The notes beneath the pieces are model-generated. The model saw only the letters and a program-made list of their open reading frames with translations. It was not told the DNA's origin and did no database searches. Of a DNA stretch of 64,000 nucleotides, positions 12,842 to 25,089 are shown one piece after another (position 1 is the first letter of the stretch; every line of letters starts with the position of its first letter). Source of the DNA: Paraspadella gotoi (Eukaryota > Chaetognatha); the NCBI GenBank assembly GCA_051294375.1, contig CM119267.1, positions 1,460,268-1,524,267 on the forward strand, in the 5' to 3' direction. Position numbers and translations under genes: made by a program.

Positions 12842-12866
12842 NNNNNNNNNNNNNNNNNNNNNNNNN
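12842..12866. other. Assembly gap, 25 N
   Basis: Flanks are AAAATTG and CAATTG, which are complementary. Confidence 1.
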
Positions 12867-12920
12867 CAATTGATCAGAATTTGAAGTTTAGCATCAGGCC
12901 ATCTGGCTTTTCTTCAAATA

Positions 12921-12922
<2 letters not shown>

Positions 12923-12954
<32 letters not shown>
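12923..12954. repeat. Poly(A) run of 32
   Basis: Thirty-two consecutive A. It could be the tail of an inserted retroposed sequence (upstream 12867-12922) or a scaffold edge, because a gap lies 56 bp upstream. Confidence 0.7.
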
Positions 12955-12959
<5 letters not shown>

Positions 12960-13324
12960 TCGCTCAACCCTTTACTTCCTTCCAATCTTAACATTCGTTT
13001 ATTTTTTCCATTGGGTTTTCTTCTTTTTCTGTTTTTTTTTCTTTCTCTTTTCTCTTTCCTTGCTTGTTTGTGTCCTTTCTGTTTCTCTTTCCTTTTCTTT
13101 TATATCCTTCCTTCCTTCTTCTTTTTCTTTTCTTTTTCTCTTTTTCCTTCTCTTTTCCTTTCTTTTTCTCCTGCTTCCTGGGCTCTTTTTCCTTCTCTCT
13201 TGTTCATTTTTCTTTTTGTATTTTTTAATGTTTCTCTCCCCGAAGATTTCCACTTCAATTTTTCTCTCATGCGAACTATTCGAAATTTTGCCCGAACATT
13301 TCAAAACTTGAACTTTGATGAAAA
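12955..13324. repeat. Pyrimidine-rich stretch (TTTTC and TTCC motifs)
   Basis: Degenerate CTTTT-type sequence. A 303-codon frame runs through it into the GC-rich block, but its Phe/Ser/Leu/Pro composition follows from the base composition. No gene. Confidence 0.6.
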
Positions 13325-13510
13325 AAATTTGTCGCCTCCACCCCCCAGAAATCGGCGGTCTCGCCGCGCCGCCCAGGGGATAAACGCGGTCGCGGGTTCC
13401 CCCCCGGGGCCGGCCCCCCCCCGCGCCCCGCCCCCGCCCCGACCCCCCCCCGCGGCGGCGCCCCTGCCCCGCCGACGGTGCTCCGCCCCCCCGCGCCTTC
13501 CGCCTTTCTT
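13325..13510. other. GC-rich C-run island
   Basis: About 80% G+C with runs of up to ten C, set in pyrimidine-rich and AT-rich DNA. I do not recognise it. It could be mis-joined or contaminating sequence. Confidence 0.55.
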
Positions 13511-13864
13511 TCCGGCCGCTGTCCCCTATTTTTTTATTCTTTTCTTTTTCCCTCTCCCTTCTGCTTCTCCTTGCCCTTATCCCCTGTCTCCACTCTTTCC
13601 TCCTTGGTTTAGTTTTTCCTCTCCCTTCCTTTTCTTCCTCCCTACGCCCTCCCTTCCCTTTACTTCAATCCTCGCTTTTTCTCATTTCCACTCCCCTTCC
13701 GCCCTCCGGTCCCCTTCCTCTTCTTTTTTCCTCCACCGCCTCCTTTTCCTTTCCGCTTTTTTCCTCTCATCCTCCCTTTCTGCTGCTGTCTCCTTCGCTC
13801 CTATCCTCCCTTTTTTCCCTTTTTTTTTCCTTTTTCCTGTTGTTTCCTTTCACTGTTTGCTATG

Positions 13865-14215
13865 AATTTCGCGGCGACTTAAGGTAGGATCTGTCCCAGT
13901 ATACGCTATCTACCCTACGAGAGAGAGGTCTTACGGACCGCGATTGGGCAAATAACGGATTCAATGGGTTTGAGGGGAATATTGGAGGAAGTGGTGCTCA
14001 CGAGGGGTATGTCGAGAGAAGGTGGGGTGGTTCTCTGCGCCTCGCTGGCGCCCTAACGGTAAGAATCAATGAAGGAGTGGCCGAGAGTAGAGGGCAAGAG
14101 ACGAGGAGCGTGCGGGCCGCGTGATCGGGGCATGTGCCAGGGGAGGGGCAAGCAAGCAGTGGGGGAGGGACTGCGGGGGGGGGCCGTGGGAAACCCCGAC
14201 GTCTCATGGGCGCCC
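13865..14215. other. G-rich unique block, composition unlike neighbours
   Basis: Unique sequence with few simple repeats. It is G-rich on the + strand (runs of up to nine G near 14175) and has no Ig, transposon or RNA signature. It ends at the start of the duplicated locus D2. Confidence 0.5.
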
Positions 14216-16437
14216 CAATTTTATTTTTTTTTCGCCCGGAGATATCAAAAAAGTAGAGGAGGGAAAGGAAAGGAAAAAGAAAAAGAAGTCAACTTGAAAA
14301 TGAGGAAGGCGTGGGTGAGAAACATTCCAATTGTCAACAAGAAAAGATAAAAATAAAAAAGAACGATAAAAAAAAAATTGCTTGGTAAGAAGTAACGTAT
14401 TTTATAATTTGTTAAATTCTCTTGCCTTCCTTCCATCTCTCTTATTAATCATTCTATTCTCTCTCTCTCTCTCTCTCCTCTCTCTCTCCTCTTTCCTCTC
14501 TCTCCTCTCTCTCTCTCTCTCTGTCTCTCTCATTTTTCTTCGCTGCGCGGCCGCGGTTATCGCCGAAATCTGGAATGTCTTTGGACCGTTCCCATGAACG
14601 CCCCGTTTTCAAGCTTCCCTAATATGATTCGTCCTTTTCTGTCCCTTTATGACCCTTTATGACCCTTTTATGTCCCTTGTTCATTGCCGATGTTCAACAC
14701 ACGTCGGCCAATTGTCGCGATTCCCATGTCATCGGGAATTGCGCCATTCCCAATGAGGCCGTTTTGCCATTTTCCCATTGGCTCCCGTTTGAATCAAAAT
14801 TAAAAACGTCGGCTTATCTCTTCTCAAAGACTTGTTCTCTCTTTCTTCTTTTTTTTTTTAAATCGGCTTCCTACGCGCCTATTTCCCTACTGCCCAAATG
14901 CGCTGCCCCAGTTGATTCCTCTGCTGAAAATGGCTCTCCAGGCGCCCGCCTCCAGTTCCGGCCCTCCTCTCTTCTCTCCCGAGTTTGTTGTTTTAATTGA
15001 TTTTCTCCTTAATTTCTCGGAAATCCGTCTATTTGAATGGACAAATTTCTTTGTTATGTTTGTACATTTTCTGGCAGATTTTGACAATTTAATAAAAATC
15101 AAATATAGTAATTCATTGGGCCTAATATTTTGATGGCCTTCTTTTTATTCCAATTTTTATTCTTAATTTCTTTTAATTCTTCATTTTCAATGTAGTAATT
15201 TTCAATTACATCAATTAAGTTCCCATCACTTTTTGGTCGCTTTCTTTTATGGTACAACCAACATAAAATTATCTATCAATTCGATAAGTAAGATTTCATG
15301 CCCATGATCTTTAGACGGAGGTATTGGCCCATGACTTTAGACGGAGCGTATGCCCATGACTTTAGACGTATGTATACAGTTACTATACACACTAAAATAT
15401 TAAACTTGTTTTCTCTTTTTTTCTCTCTTTTATATATCAGACTAGAATTCTTTCTCTTTTTTTTTTTAAATTCCATCTTTTCTTCTTCTCTATTCGCAAT
15501 CCATTCTCCCTTTATTCCTCCTACCTTTCCTTTTCTACCTCGTCCTCCTCCTTGCTTCCTTCTTCCCCGGGCTAAGGATCCTCCTGCTTTGGCATTTAGA
15601 GAAAGGAGATTTATAGGTTATGGCGCAGTTCGGCGCAGCCGCCCGGAGCTGCTGTGCTCTTTTGGCAGCGGGAGGCCCAGATTGGCCAGCCTTTGTCGTT
15701 TTTTCCTCTTTCTTGTTGTTGTCGTTGTTGTTGTCGTCTTGTCGTATATCGTTGTTAGTTTAGAGGACTTTCGTTTTTTGCGTTTATAACTTTAGTCTCG
15801 TTAAGAAAAACTTTTGACTTTAACAGGGAAAAATGGAAACAATTAGACAATAGACGATTTCAAGTTTTTTCTTCTTTTCTTTCCCTTTCTTTATTTTTCT
15901 TATTTATTTGTTTCTTTGTTTCCCTTTGTTGTTTCTATGGTTTTTTTTAAAATTTTCTTTCTGCTTTCTTTATTTTTTTTTTTCGAGAGGCCAAGATGGA
16001 CTTGGACAGCAGACAAGATGAATTTAAGTTGATGCCATAAAAGGTAGACGTGGATTATCTCATGCGCTCGTCATATTCGACTAAGAAAAGAGTCTCTCTG
16101 CTCTCTCTCTCTCTCTCTCTCTCTACTCTCTCATCTCTCTCTCTCTCTCGCCTCCTCTCTCTATCCTCTCTCTCTCTCTCTCTCTCATCCAACTAATATC
16201 GTGGCCTTTTAATTCTCATTGTCAAATTCTTCCCAATTAACGACAGCCAATTGATCCTTTCTTTTTATTCCGATCACAAAAAGGAGAAGAAAAGAAAAAT
16301 TCGAGCGAGTTGTGGGATGCGGAAAAGAATTCAGTTGAAATGCGGACGATGAGGAAGCGGACATATTTTAAGCAGGTCAAAAAAAGCGGAACAAGTGAAA
16401 AGTGAGAGAAAACAAGGAACGGCGTTATTATCTTCCA

Positions 16438-16690
16438 AGGTGTTTGCGCCGCATGACTTTCTTTACTTTATTCATTTAAAACATAAAGGCGGCGCCAGTA
16501 GTCGCTTAGATTTGATTTTCAACAAGCATGAAGCAACATTCTGTAGGCAAGTTATAAGCGTTTTTAACTACATGTGGGACAGACGACGGACAGATCATTA
16601 CCGACGGACGACCGGTGAACCGACCGAAAATGACTTATGAGAGTTGCTCGCGAGTATTCGCCGGCCCGCAACTACATAATATAAATTTAT
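16438..16690 (-). mobile_element. R2 dispersed repeat in the 14.2-18.3 kb locus
   Basis: The block GGCGGCGCC, the CATTCTGTAGGCAAGTTATA segment, GACGGACAGA-type repeats and the hairpin GTTGCTCGCGAGTATTCG lie in order. The same locus appears again at 21830-22090 (inverted) and 23318-23560. Confidence 0.6.
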
Positions 16691-17411
16691 GGAATTTTGA
16701 CCGACCAGAAAATTTAAAAATCATCTAAAATAAAATATAATTATGGTAAAAAATTAAAATAAGGGCAGCGGAGATAGAGAGAGAGAGAGAGGACAGAGAG
16801 AGAGAGGATTGAGAGAAGAGAGATGAGAGAGAGAGAGAGAGAGAGGAGGAACGTAAGAAAGAGGAGAGAAAGATAAATGTGGGTTTAGTCATGTGATTAA
16901 GTTGTGGTTGTGTTGATGTTCGAGAAAGGGGAGAAAAGGAGCTGTTCGAGAGATGAACCGAAAATGAGGGATGGAATTAATTTGTGGTGAAATCTCATCG
17001 ATTGTGTTCAAGTTCATCAGTTGATTAGCGATATTAAGATGTTTCCATTTGTGTGCTATATATTAATCGCGACTTCGCTACAATAGTTTTTTTTTGCGAT
17101 TTTCGCGAAAAAGGTCATGCGAATAGCTAGTAAAAACATAATTTTTGAAATCTCTTTTTCAAATGTTAAATATATATATATAATATAATATATACATATT
17201 GGTTCATTGTCTTTCAATTGCCTTTTTAAATCTTCCGTATTGTATACACAAAGTAGTTAATTTCCTAACGATTTTAAAGTTTTTATCGCTCAGTCTTGTG
17301 TGGCACAGAAACAAAAAAAAGCGATATTATTTGCCAGACAAGGGCTTGCAGATTGTTCGGCATATTGTTCGCTTCAAACCGAAGGAATGACTGAATTTTT
17401 CTTCGTTCAAC

Positions 17412-17441
17412 TGACGGACGACGACGACGAACGACGACGAC

Positions 17442-17479
<38 letters not shown>

Positions 17480-17514
17480 CGACGACACGACGACGACGAC
17501 GACGACGACGGATC
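17412..17514. repeat. (GAC)n triplet array
   Basis: About 34 imperfect GAC/CGA triplets. The other D2 copies carry it at 21030-21116 (inverted) and 24291-24343, with different lengths. Confidence 0.85.
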
Positions 17515-17574
17515 GTTCCAACCTTTTTGCATAAAAGGAATCTCGGAACTTTTTCGGGAATATTGAATGAAAGA

Positions 17575-17743
17575 GATGAGAGTGCAAGAGATGGAGAGAG
17601 AGAGGAGAGAGAGGGATGAGAGAGAGAGAGAAAGAGGGACGGAGAAGAAAGAAGACGAGAGAAAGACGAGAGTGAGTCAGTGAAAGTGACGTGAGTGAGT
17701 GAGAGATGGAGAGAGAAAGAGAACGAGAGAGAGGAGGAGAGAG

Positions 17744-17774
<31 letters not shown>

Positions 17775-17930
17775 TGAGAGAGAGAGAGACGAGAGTCTTT
17801 TGTTAGAGGTGGAGAGAGAGAGAGAGATGGAGAGAGAGAGAGAGATGAGAGAGAGAGAGACGGTTGAGAGTGAATGTGAGTGAGAGATGGAGAGAGAGGG
17901 AGAGGAGAGAGAGGTGAGAGAAAGAGAGAG
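17575..17930. repeat. Imperfect (GA)n tract with GAGT interruptions
   Basis: About 350 bp of GA-rich repeat, block d of D2. The other copies are at 20680-20960 and 24400-24650. Confidence 0.8.
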
Positions 17931-18354
17931 ATCACAACCGACAGCCCGGTACACAGAACTTTGAAATATTAAACACATATTCAGAGAACAAGCAACTTGC
18001 GTTAAAGGCAAATCAAAACTGAATGCTAAACGAATAAGAAGAATCGACAGACAAGCTTGCCAGACATACACACGACAGACGGACAGACGCGAACAGGACG
18101 GAGCAGACCGACAAAACGAAAAAACCGATTTGACTTCGTTCCCAATTGTTTTTTTCTTTTCGCTTCAGTTGGATGATCATTTTTTGAAACATGGATGTCG
18201 GGTCGAAAGAAGAAAGGAGGAAGGAAAGAAAGGAAAGGAAAAGAGAAGGAAGGACGAAAAAGAAAAGGAATGAAAAAAAGGAGGAAAGAAAAGAAGGGAG
18301 AGGAAAAAAGGAAAATAACGGTAGGACGGAGGAGTAAGAAAAATCTCTCTCTTA

Positions 18355-18515
18355 GGAAAGGAAAAAGAAAAATAAGTCACTTGAAATGGTCAGGAAGGCG
18401 TGGTGAGAAACATTCAATGTCACAAGAATAAAAAGAACGAAAAAAAGAATTGCTTGGTAAGAGTAACTATTTTATAATTGTAATTCTCTTGCCTTCCCTT
18501 CCATCTCTTTATCAT

Positions 18516-18547
<32 letters not shown>

Positions 18548-20240
18548 NNNNNNNNNNNNNNNNNNNNNNNNNNNNNNNNNNNNNNNNNNNNNNNNNNNNN
18601 NNNNNNNNNNNNNNNNNNNNNNNNNNNNNNNNNNNNNNNNNNNNNNNNNNNNNNNNNNNNNNNNNNNNNNNNNNNNNNNNNNNNNNNNNNNNNNNNNNNN
18701 NNNNNNNNNNNNNNNNNNNNNNNNNNNNNNNNNNNNNNNNNNNNNNNNNNNNNNNNNNNNNNNNNNNNNNNNNNNNNNNNNNNNNNNNNNNNNNNNNNNN
18801 NNNTCTCTGTCTCTCTCATTCTCGCGCGCGGTATCGCCCGAAAATCTGGATGTCTTTGACCGTTCCATGAACGCCGTTCAAGCTTCCCTAATATTCGGTC
18901 CTTCTGTCCCTTTATGACCCTTTATGACCCTTTATGTCCCTTGTCATTGTCGATGTCAACGTCGCCAATGTCGCCATTCCCATGTCATCGGAATGTCGCC
19001 ATTCCAATGAGGGTTTGCCATTTCCATTGGCGTTGATCAATAAAAACGTCGGGCTTATCTTTCTCAAAGACTTGTCTCTCTTCTTCTTTAAATCGGCTCC
19101 TACGCTATTCCCTGCCCAAATCGCTGCCCAGTTGATTCCTCTGCTGATGCTCCAGGCGCCGCTCCAGTTCCGGCTCCTCTCTTCTCTCCCGGATGTAATT
19201 GATTTTCTCTTTTTCTCGGAAATCGTTGAATGACAAATTTCTTTGTTTGTTTGTACATTTTCTGGCAGATTTATTGACAATTTAATCAATCAATATAGTA
19301 ATTCCATTGGCCTAATATTTTTGATGGCCTTCTTTTTTATTCCAATTTTTATTTCTTATTTTTTTAATTCTTCATTTCTAATGTAGTATTCTCATTTAAT
19401 CAATTAAGTTCCCATCACTTTTTTGGTCGCTTTCTTTTATGGTACAACCAAAATAAAATTATCTATTAATTCGATAAGTAAGATTTCATGCCCATGACTT
19501 TAGACGAGGTATGCCCATGACTTTAGACGAGGTATGCCCATGACTTTAGACGATGTATACAGTATACTATACACACTAAATATAACTTGTTTTCTCTTTT
19601 TTTCTCTTTTTATATATCAGACTAGAATTCTTTCTCTTTTTTTAAATTCCATCTTTTCTTCTTCTCTATCGAATCCATTCTCCCTCCTCCTCCTTCTTCT
19701 CCTCCTCCTCCTCCTCTTCCTCTTCCCCGGGCTAAGGACCTCCTGCTTTGGCATTTAAGAAAGGAGATTATTAGTTATGGCGCAGTTCGGCGCCGCCCGG
19801 AGCTGCTGTGTCTTTTGGCAGCGGGAGGCCCAGATTGTGCAGCCTTTGTCGTTTTCCTCTTTCTTGTTGTTGTCGTTGTTGTTGTCGTTGTCGTTATCGT
19901 TGTTAGTTTAGAGACTTTCGTTTTTTGCGTTTATAACTTTAGTCTCGTTAAGAAAACTTTTGGACTTAACAGGGAAAAAATGGACAATTAGACAATAGAC
20001 ATTCAAGTTTTTTCTTCTTTTCTTTCCTTTCTTTATTTTTTTCTTATTTATTTGTTTCTTTGTTTCTTTGTTTGTTTCTATGTTTTTTTAAAATTTCTTT
20101 CTTGCTTTCTTTATTTTTTTTTTTCGAGAGGCCAATGACTTGGACAGAAAGATGGAATTTAAGTTGATGCCATAAAAAGGTAGACGTGGGATTTATCTCA
20201 TGCGTCGCATATTCGACTAAGAAAAGAGTCTCTCTCTCTC
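18355..20240 (+). repeat. Duplicated locus D2, forward copy 2 (blocks a and b)
   Basis: This is a direct copy of 14243-16090 interrupted by a 256-base gap. It ends at a (TC)n tract and TAAGAGAGAG, where the sequence turns into the inverted copy. Confidence 0.8.
18548..18803. other. Assembly gap, 256 N
   Basis: TC tract on both sides. The intact D2 copy has about 60-80 bp of TC tract here. Confidence 1.
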
Positions 20241-21029
20241 TCTCTCTCTAAGAGAGAGATTTTTCTTACTCCTCCGTCCTACCGTTATTTTCCTTTTTTC
20301 CTTCCCTTCTTTTCTTCCTCCTTTTTTTCATCCTTTTCTTTTTCTCCTTCCTTCTTTTGTTCCTTTCCTTTCTTCCTTCCTCCTTTCTTCTTTCGACCCG
20401 ACCACATGTTTTCAAAAAATGATCTCAACTGAAGCGGAAAAAGAAAAAAACAATTGGGAGAAGTCAATCGGTTTTTTCGTTTTGTCGGTCTGTCGGTCCG
20501 TCCGTCGTTCCGTACTGTCCGTTGTATGTGTATTCTGTCAAGCTGTCTGTCGATTCTTCTTATTCTGTTATAGCATTCAGTTTTGATTTGCCTTTAACCA
20601 AGTTGCTTGTTCTCTGAATATGTGTTCTTAAATATTTCAAAGTTCTGTGTACCGGGCTGTCGGTGTGGATCTCTCTCTTTCTCTCCTCTCTCTCCTCTCT
20701 CTCTCTCTCTCTCACTCACATCTCCAAGTCTCTCCTTACTCTCTCCTTCACTCCCTCCCCACTCTCAAGACTCTCGTCTCTCCTCGTCTATCTCTCCTCC
20801 CTCTCTCTCTCTCTCTCTCTCTCTCCTCCTCTCTCTCTCTCTTCTCGTCTCCACTCTCACCACTCCGTCATCCTGCTACTTGTTCTTGTTCTACTCTCGT
20901 CTCCTCTTTCTCTCTCTCTCTCTCCCTCTCTCGTCCTCTCTACTCTCCATCTCTTTCCGCATCTCTCACTCTCTTTCATTCATATATTCCCGAAAAATTC
21001 CGAGATTCCTTTTATGCAAAAAGGTTGGA

Positions 21030-21116
21030 ACGAGTCGTCGTCGTCTCTGTCGTGTCGTCGTTCGTCGTCGGTCGTCTCTCGTCGTCGGGTCGTCGTCGTC
21101 GTCGTCGTCGTCGTCA
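21030..21116. repeat. (TCG)n triplet array, inverted D2 copy
   Basis: Imperfect TCG/GTC repeat, the inverse of 17412-17514. Confidence 0.85.
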
Positions 21117-21669
21117 GTTACGAAGAAAAATTCAGTCAGTTCCTTCGGTTTGAAGCGAACAATATGCGAACAATTTGCAGCCCTTGTCTTGCAAAATAAT
21201 ATCGCTTTTTTTTGTTTCAGTCCACACAAGACTAGCCATAAAAACTTAAAATCGTTAGGAAATTAACTACTTTTGTTGTATACAATACGTACGATTTAAA
21301 AGGCATGAACAACAATGACAATATGTATTATATATTATATATATATAATTTAACATTTGAAAAAAGATTTCAAAAATTATGTTTTACTTAGCTATTGCAT
21401 GACCTTTTTCGCGAAAATCGCAAAAAAAAACTATGTAGCGAATATAGTCGCATTAATATTAGCAAAATGGAAAAATCTTAATATCGCTAATCAAGTCATG
21501 AACTTGACCACAATCGATGAGATTTCACCACAATTAATTCCATCCCTCATTTCGGTTCCATCCTCGAACAGCTCCTTTTCTCCCCTTCTTCGAACTCACA
21601 CAACCACAACTTAATCCACATACTAAACCCACGATTTATCTTTCTCTCTCTCTTTCTTACGTTCTCTCC

Positions 21670-21738
<69 letters not shown>

Positions 21739-21829
21739 GCGCCCTTTATTTTAAATTTGTTTACCATAATTATATTTTATTTTAGATGATTTAAATCTTT
21801 CTGGTCGGTTTCAAAATTCCATAAATTTA

Positions 21830-22090
21830 TATTATTAGTTGCGGCCGCGAATACTCGCGGAGCAACTCTCATAATCATTTTCGGTCGGTGTCGCGTCTCC
21901 GTCGGTATGTCTGTCACGTCGGTCATGTCTCCCACTTTAGTTAAAAACGCTTATAACTTGCCTACAGAATGTTGCTCATGCTTGTTGAAAATCAAATCTA
22001 AGCGACTTATGGCGCCGCCTTTATGTTTTTAATGATAAAGTAAAGAAAAGTCATGCGGGCGCAACACCTGGAGATAATAACGCCGTTCCT
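21830..22090 (+). mobile_element. R2 dispersed repeat, inverted assembly copy
   Basis: Reverse complement of 16438-16690 with scattered indels. Confidence 0.6.
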
Positions 22091-22416
22091 TGTTTTCTCC
22101 ACTTTTCACTTGTTCCGCTTTTTTTGAACCTGCTTAAATATATGTCCGCTTCCTCATGCGTCCGCATTTCAACTGAATCTTTTCCGCATCCACAACTCGC
22201 TCGAATTTTCTTCCTCTTTTTGTGATCGGAATAAAGAAAGGACCTCAATTGGCTGTCGTTAATTGGGAAGAATTTGACATGAGAATTAAAGGCCCACAGA
22301 TATTAGTTTGGATGAGAGAGAGAGAGAGATCAGAGAGACGGAGATGAGAGATGAGGAGGAGAGGAGGAGGGAGAGAGGCGAGAGAGAGAGAGAGATGAGA
22401 GAGTAGAGAGAGAGAG

Positions 22417-22441
22417 NNNNNNNNNNNNNNNNNNNNNNNNN
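22417..22441. other. Assembly gap, 25 N
   Basis: In a GA tract. Confidence 1.
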
Positions 22442-22497
22442 TCAGAGAGACGTGAGATGGAGAGATGAAGAGAGAAGAGAAGGGAGGAGAGGAGGGT

Positions 22498-22534
<37 letters not shown>

Positions 22535-23317
22535 CTTTTCTTAGTCGAATATGCGAGCGCATGAGATAATCCACGTTCTACCTTTTATGGCATTTCAACT
22601 TAAATTCCATCTTTTCTGTCCAAGTCCACTTGGCCTCTCGAAAAAAAAAATAAGAAAGCAAGAAAGAAATTTTAAAAAAACCATAGAAAACAACAAAGGG
22701 AAACAAAGAAACAAATAAATAAGAAAAAATAAAGAAAGGGAAAGAAAAGAAGAAAAACTTGAATCGATCTATTGTCTAATTGGTTCCATTTTTGCCCTGT
22801 TAAAGTCAAAAGTTTTCTTAACGAGACTAAAGTATTATAAACGCAAAAAAACGAAAGTCCTCTAATAACAAACGATAACGACAAGACGACAACAACAACG
22901 ACAACAACAAGAAAGAGGAAAAAACGACAAAGGCTGGCACAATTCTTGGCCTCCCGCTGCCAAAAACACAGCAGCTCCGGCGGCTGCGCCGAACTGCGCC
23001 ATAACCTATATAATCTCTTTTCTCTAAATGCCAAAGCAGGAGGTATCCTTTAGCCCGGGGAAGAGAAGAGGAATCTCTCTTTCTTTTCTCTCTCTCTCTC
23101 TCTCATCCAACTATATCTGGGCCTTATTCTCATTCAAATTCTTCCCAATTAACGACAGCCAATGAGGTCCTTTCTTTATTCCGATCACAAAAAGGAGAAA
23201 ATCGAGCGAGTGTGGAGCGGAAAAGATTCAGTTGAAAGCGGACGAGTGAGAAGCGGACATATTTAAGCGGTCAAAAAAGCGGACAAGTGAAAAGTGGAGA
23301 AACAAGGAACGGTTATT

Positions 23318-23560
23318 CCAAGGTGTTGCGCCGCATGACTTTTCTTTTTACTTATCATTAAAAACATAAGGCGGCGCCAGTAGTCGCTTAGATTTGATTT
23401 TCAACAAATGAGCAACATTCTGTAGGCAAGTTATAAGCGTTTTTAACGTAAGTGGGACAGACCGACGGACAGACATACCGACGGACCGACCGACCGACCG
23501 AAAAGTGACTTATAGAGTTGCTCCGCGAGTATTCGCGGCGCAACTAATAATATAAATTTA
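23318..23560 (-). mobile_element. R2 dispersed repeat, third assembly copy
   Basis: Direct copy of 16438-16690. The hairpin is cleanest here (GTTGCTCCGCGA, loop, TCGCGGCGCAAC), with one mismatch in twelve pairs. Confidence 0.6.
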
Positions 23561-23634
23561 TGGAATTTTGACCGACAGAAAGATTTAAAATCATCTAAAA
23601 TAAAATATAATTATGGTAAAAATTAAAATAAGGG

Positions 23635-23762
<128 letters not shown>

Positions 23763-24289
23763 TAAGAAAGAGAGAGAGAAAGATAAATGTGGTTTCAGAT
23801 GTGGATTAAGTTGTGGTTGTGGTTGATGTTCGAGAAAGGGAGAAAGGAGCGTGGTCGAGAGATGGAACCGAAAATGAGGGATGGAATTAATTTGTGGTGA
23901 ATCTCATCGATTGTGTCAAAGTTCATCGACTTGATTATGCGATATTAAGATTTTTCCATTTTGTAATATTAATGCGACTTCGCTACAATAGTTTTTTTTG
24001 CGATTTCGGAAAAAGTCATGCTGCTAGTAAAAACATAATTTTGAAATCTTTTTTCAATGTTAAATTATATATATATAATATATATATACATATTGTTCAA
24101 TTGTTCATGCCTTTTTAAATCTTACGTATTGTAACACAAAGTAGTTAATTCCTAACGATTTTAAAGTTTTATGCTGTCTTGTGTGGCTAGAAACAAAAAA
24201 AGCGATATTATTTGCAAGACAAGGGCTGCATATTGTTCGCATATTGTTCGCTTCAAACCGAAGGACTGACTGAATTTTCTTCGTTCAAC

Positions 24290-24290
<1 letters not shown>

Positions 24291-24341
<51 letters not shown>

Positions 24342-24343
24342 TC
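24291..24343. repeat. (CGA)n triplet array, D2 copy 3
   Basis: A nearly perfect CGA run of about 17 triplets. Confidence 0.85.
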
Positions 24344-24605
24344 GTTCCAACCTTTTTGCATAAAAGGAATCTCGGAACTTTTTCGGGAATTATGAATGAA
24401 AGAGAGAGAGTTGAGAGATGGAGAGAGAAAGATGAACGAGAGTAGAGAGAGCGAGAGAGGAGAGAGAAGAGAGAGAGAGAGAGAGAGAGTATAGAGAGAG
24501 TGGAGAGTGAGACGAGAGTCTTTGTAGAGGTAAGGAGAGAGAGAGAGAGATGAGAGAGAGAGGAGATGAGAAGAGCAGAGACGGTTAGAGAGTGAGTGAG
24601 TGAGA

Positions 24606-24649
<44 letters not shown>

Positions 24650-25089
24650 TCACAACCGACAGCCGGTACACAGAACTTTGAAATATTTAAAACACATATT
24701 CAGAGAACAAGCAACTTGGTTAAAGCAAATCAAAACTGAATGCTAAACAGAATAAGAAGAATCGACAGACAGCTTGACAGACATACACACGGACAGACGG
24801 ACAGACGGACAGACGGACAGACCGACAAAACGAAAAACCGAGTTGACTTCTTCCCAATTTTTTTTTCTTTTTCGCTTCAGTTGAGATCATTTTTTGAAAC
24901 ATGGATGGTCGGTCGAAAGGAAGAAAGAAAGATGGAGATGGAATAAAGGGAGAAAGGAAACAAAAGGAGGAAGGAAAGAAAGGAAAGGAAAAAAGAAGGA
25001 AGGAAGAAAAGAAAAGGAATGAAAAAAGGAGGAAGAAAAGAAGGGAAAGGAAAAAAGAAAATAACGGTGGACGGAGGAGTAAGAAAAGG

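Larger units (their letters stand above)
14243..18345 (+). repeat. Duplicated locus D2, forward copy 1 (complete)
   Basis: The order is block a (14243-14540), b (14540-16090), TC tract, c (16190-17575), GA tract d (17575-17930) and e (17930-18345). Each block recurs downstream in 18355-25085. No conserved protein is visible. The blocks contain an R2 relic, a TTTAGACGGAGG-type tandem (15310-15370) and triplet arrays. Confidence 0.8.
20250..23065 (-). repeat. Duplicated locus D2, inverted copy (blocks e, d, c and part of b)
   Basis: Reverse complement of about 18345 down to 15560, in order. It includes the TCG array, the R2 hairpin and the GTTGTCGTTGTTGTCG stretch. Single-base indels are common. 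Confidence 0.8.

Noticed and set aside
12954-13865. A 303-codon frame with Phe/Leu/Ser then Pro/Arg
   Set aside because: It tracks base composition (TTTC-rich, then C-run, then TTCC-rich) and has no domain or leader of natural type. It starts at a poly(A) edge.
17283-18071. Ser/Leu-rich minus-strand frames of about 200-260 codons
   Set aside because: They come from the (GA)n and (GAC)n tracts of D2. The other copies of the locus do not preserve the frame.
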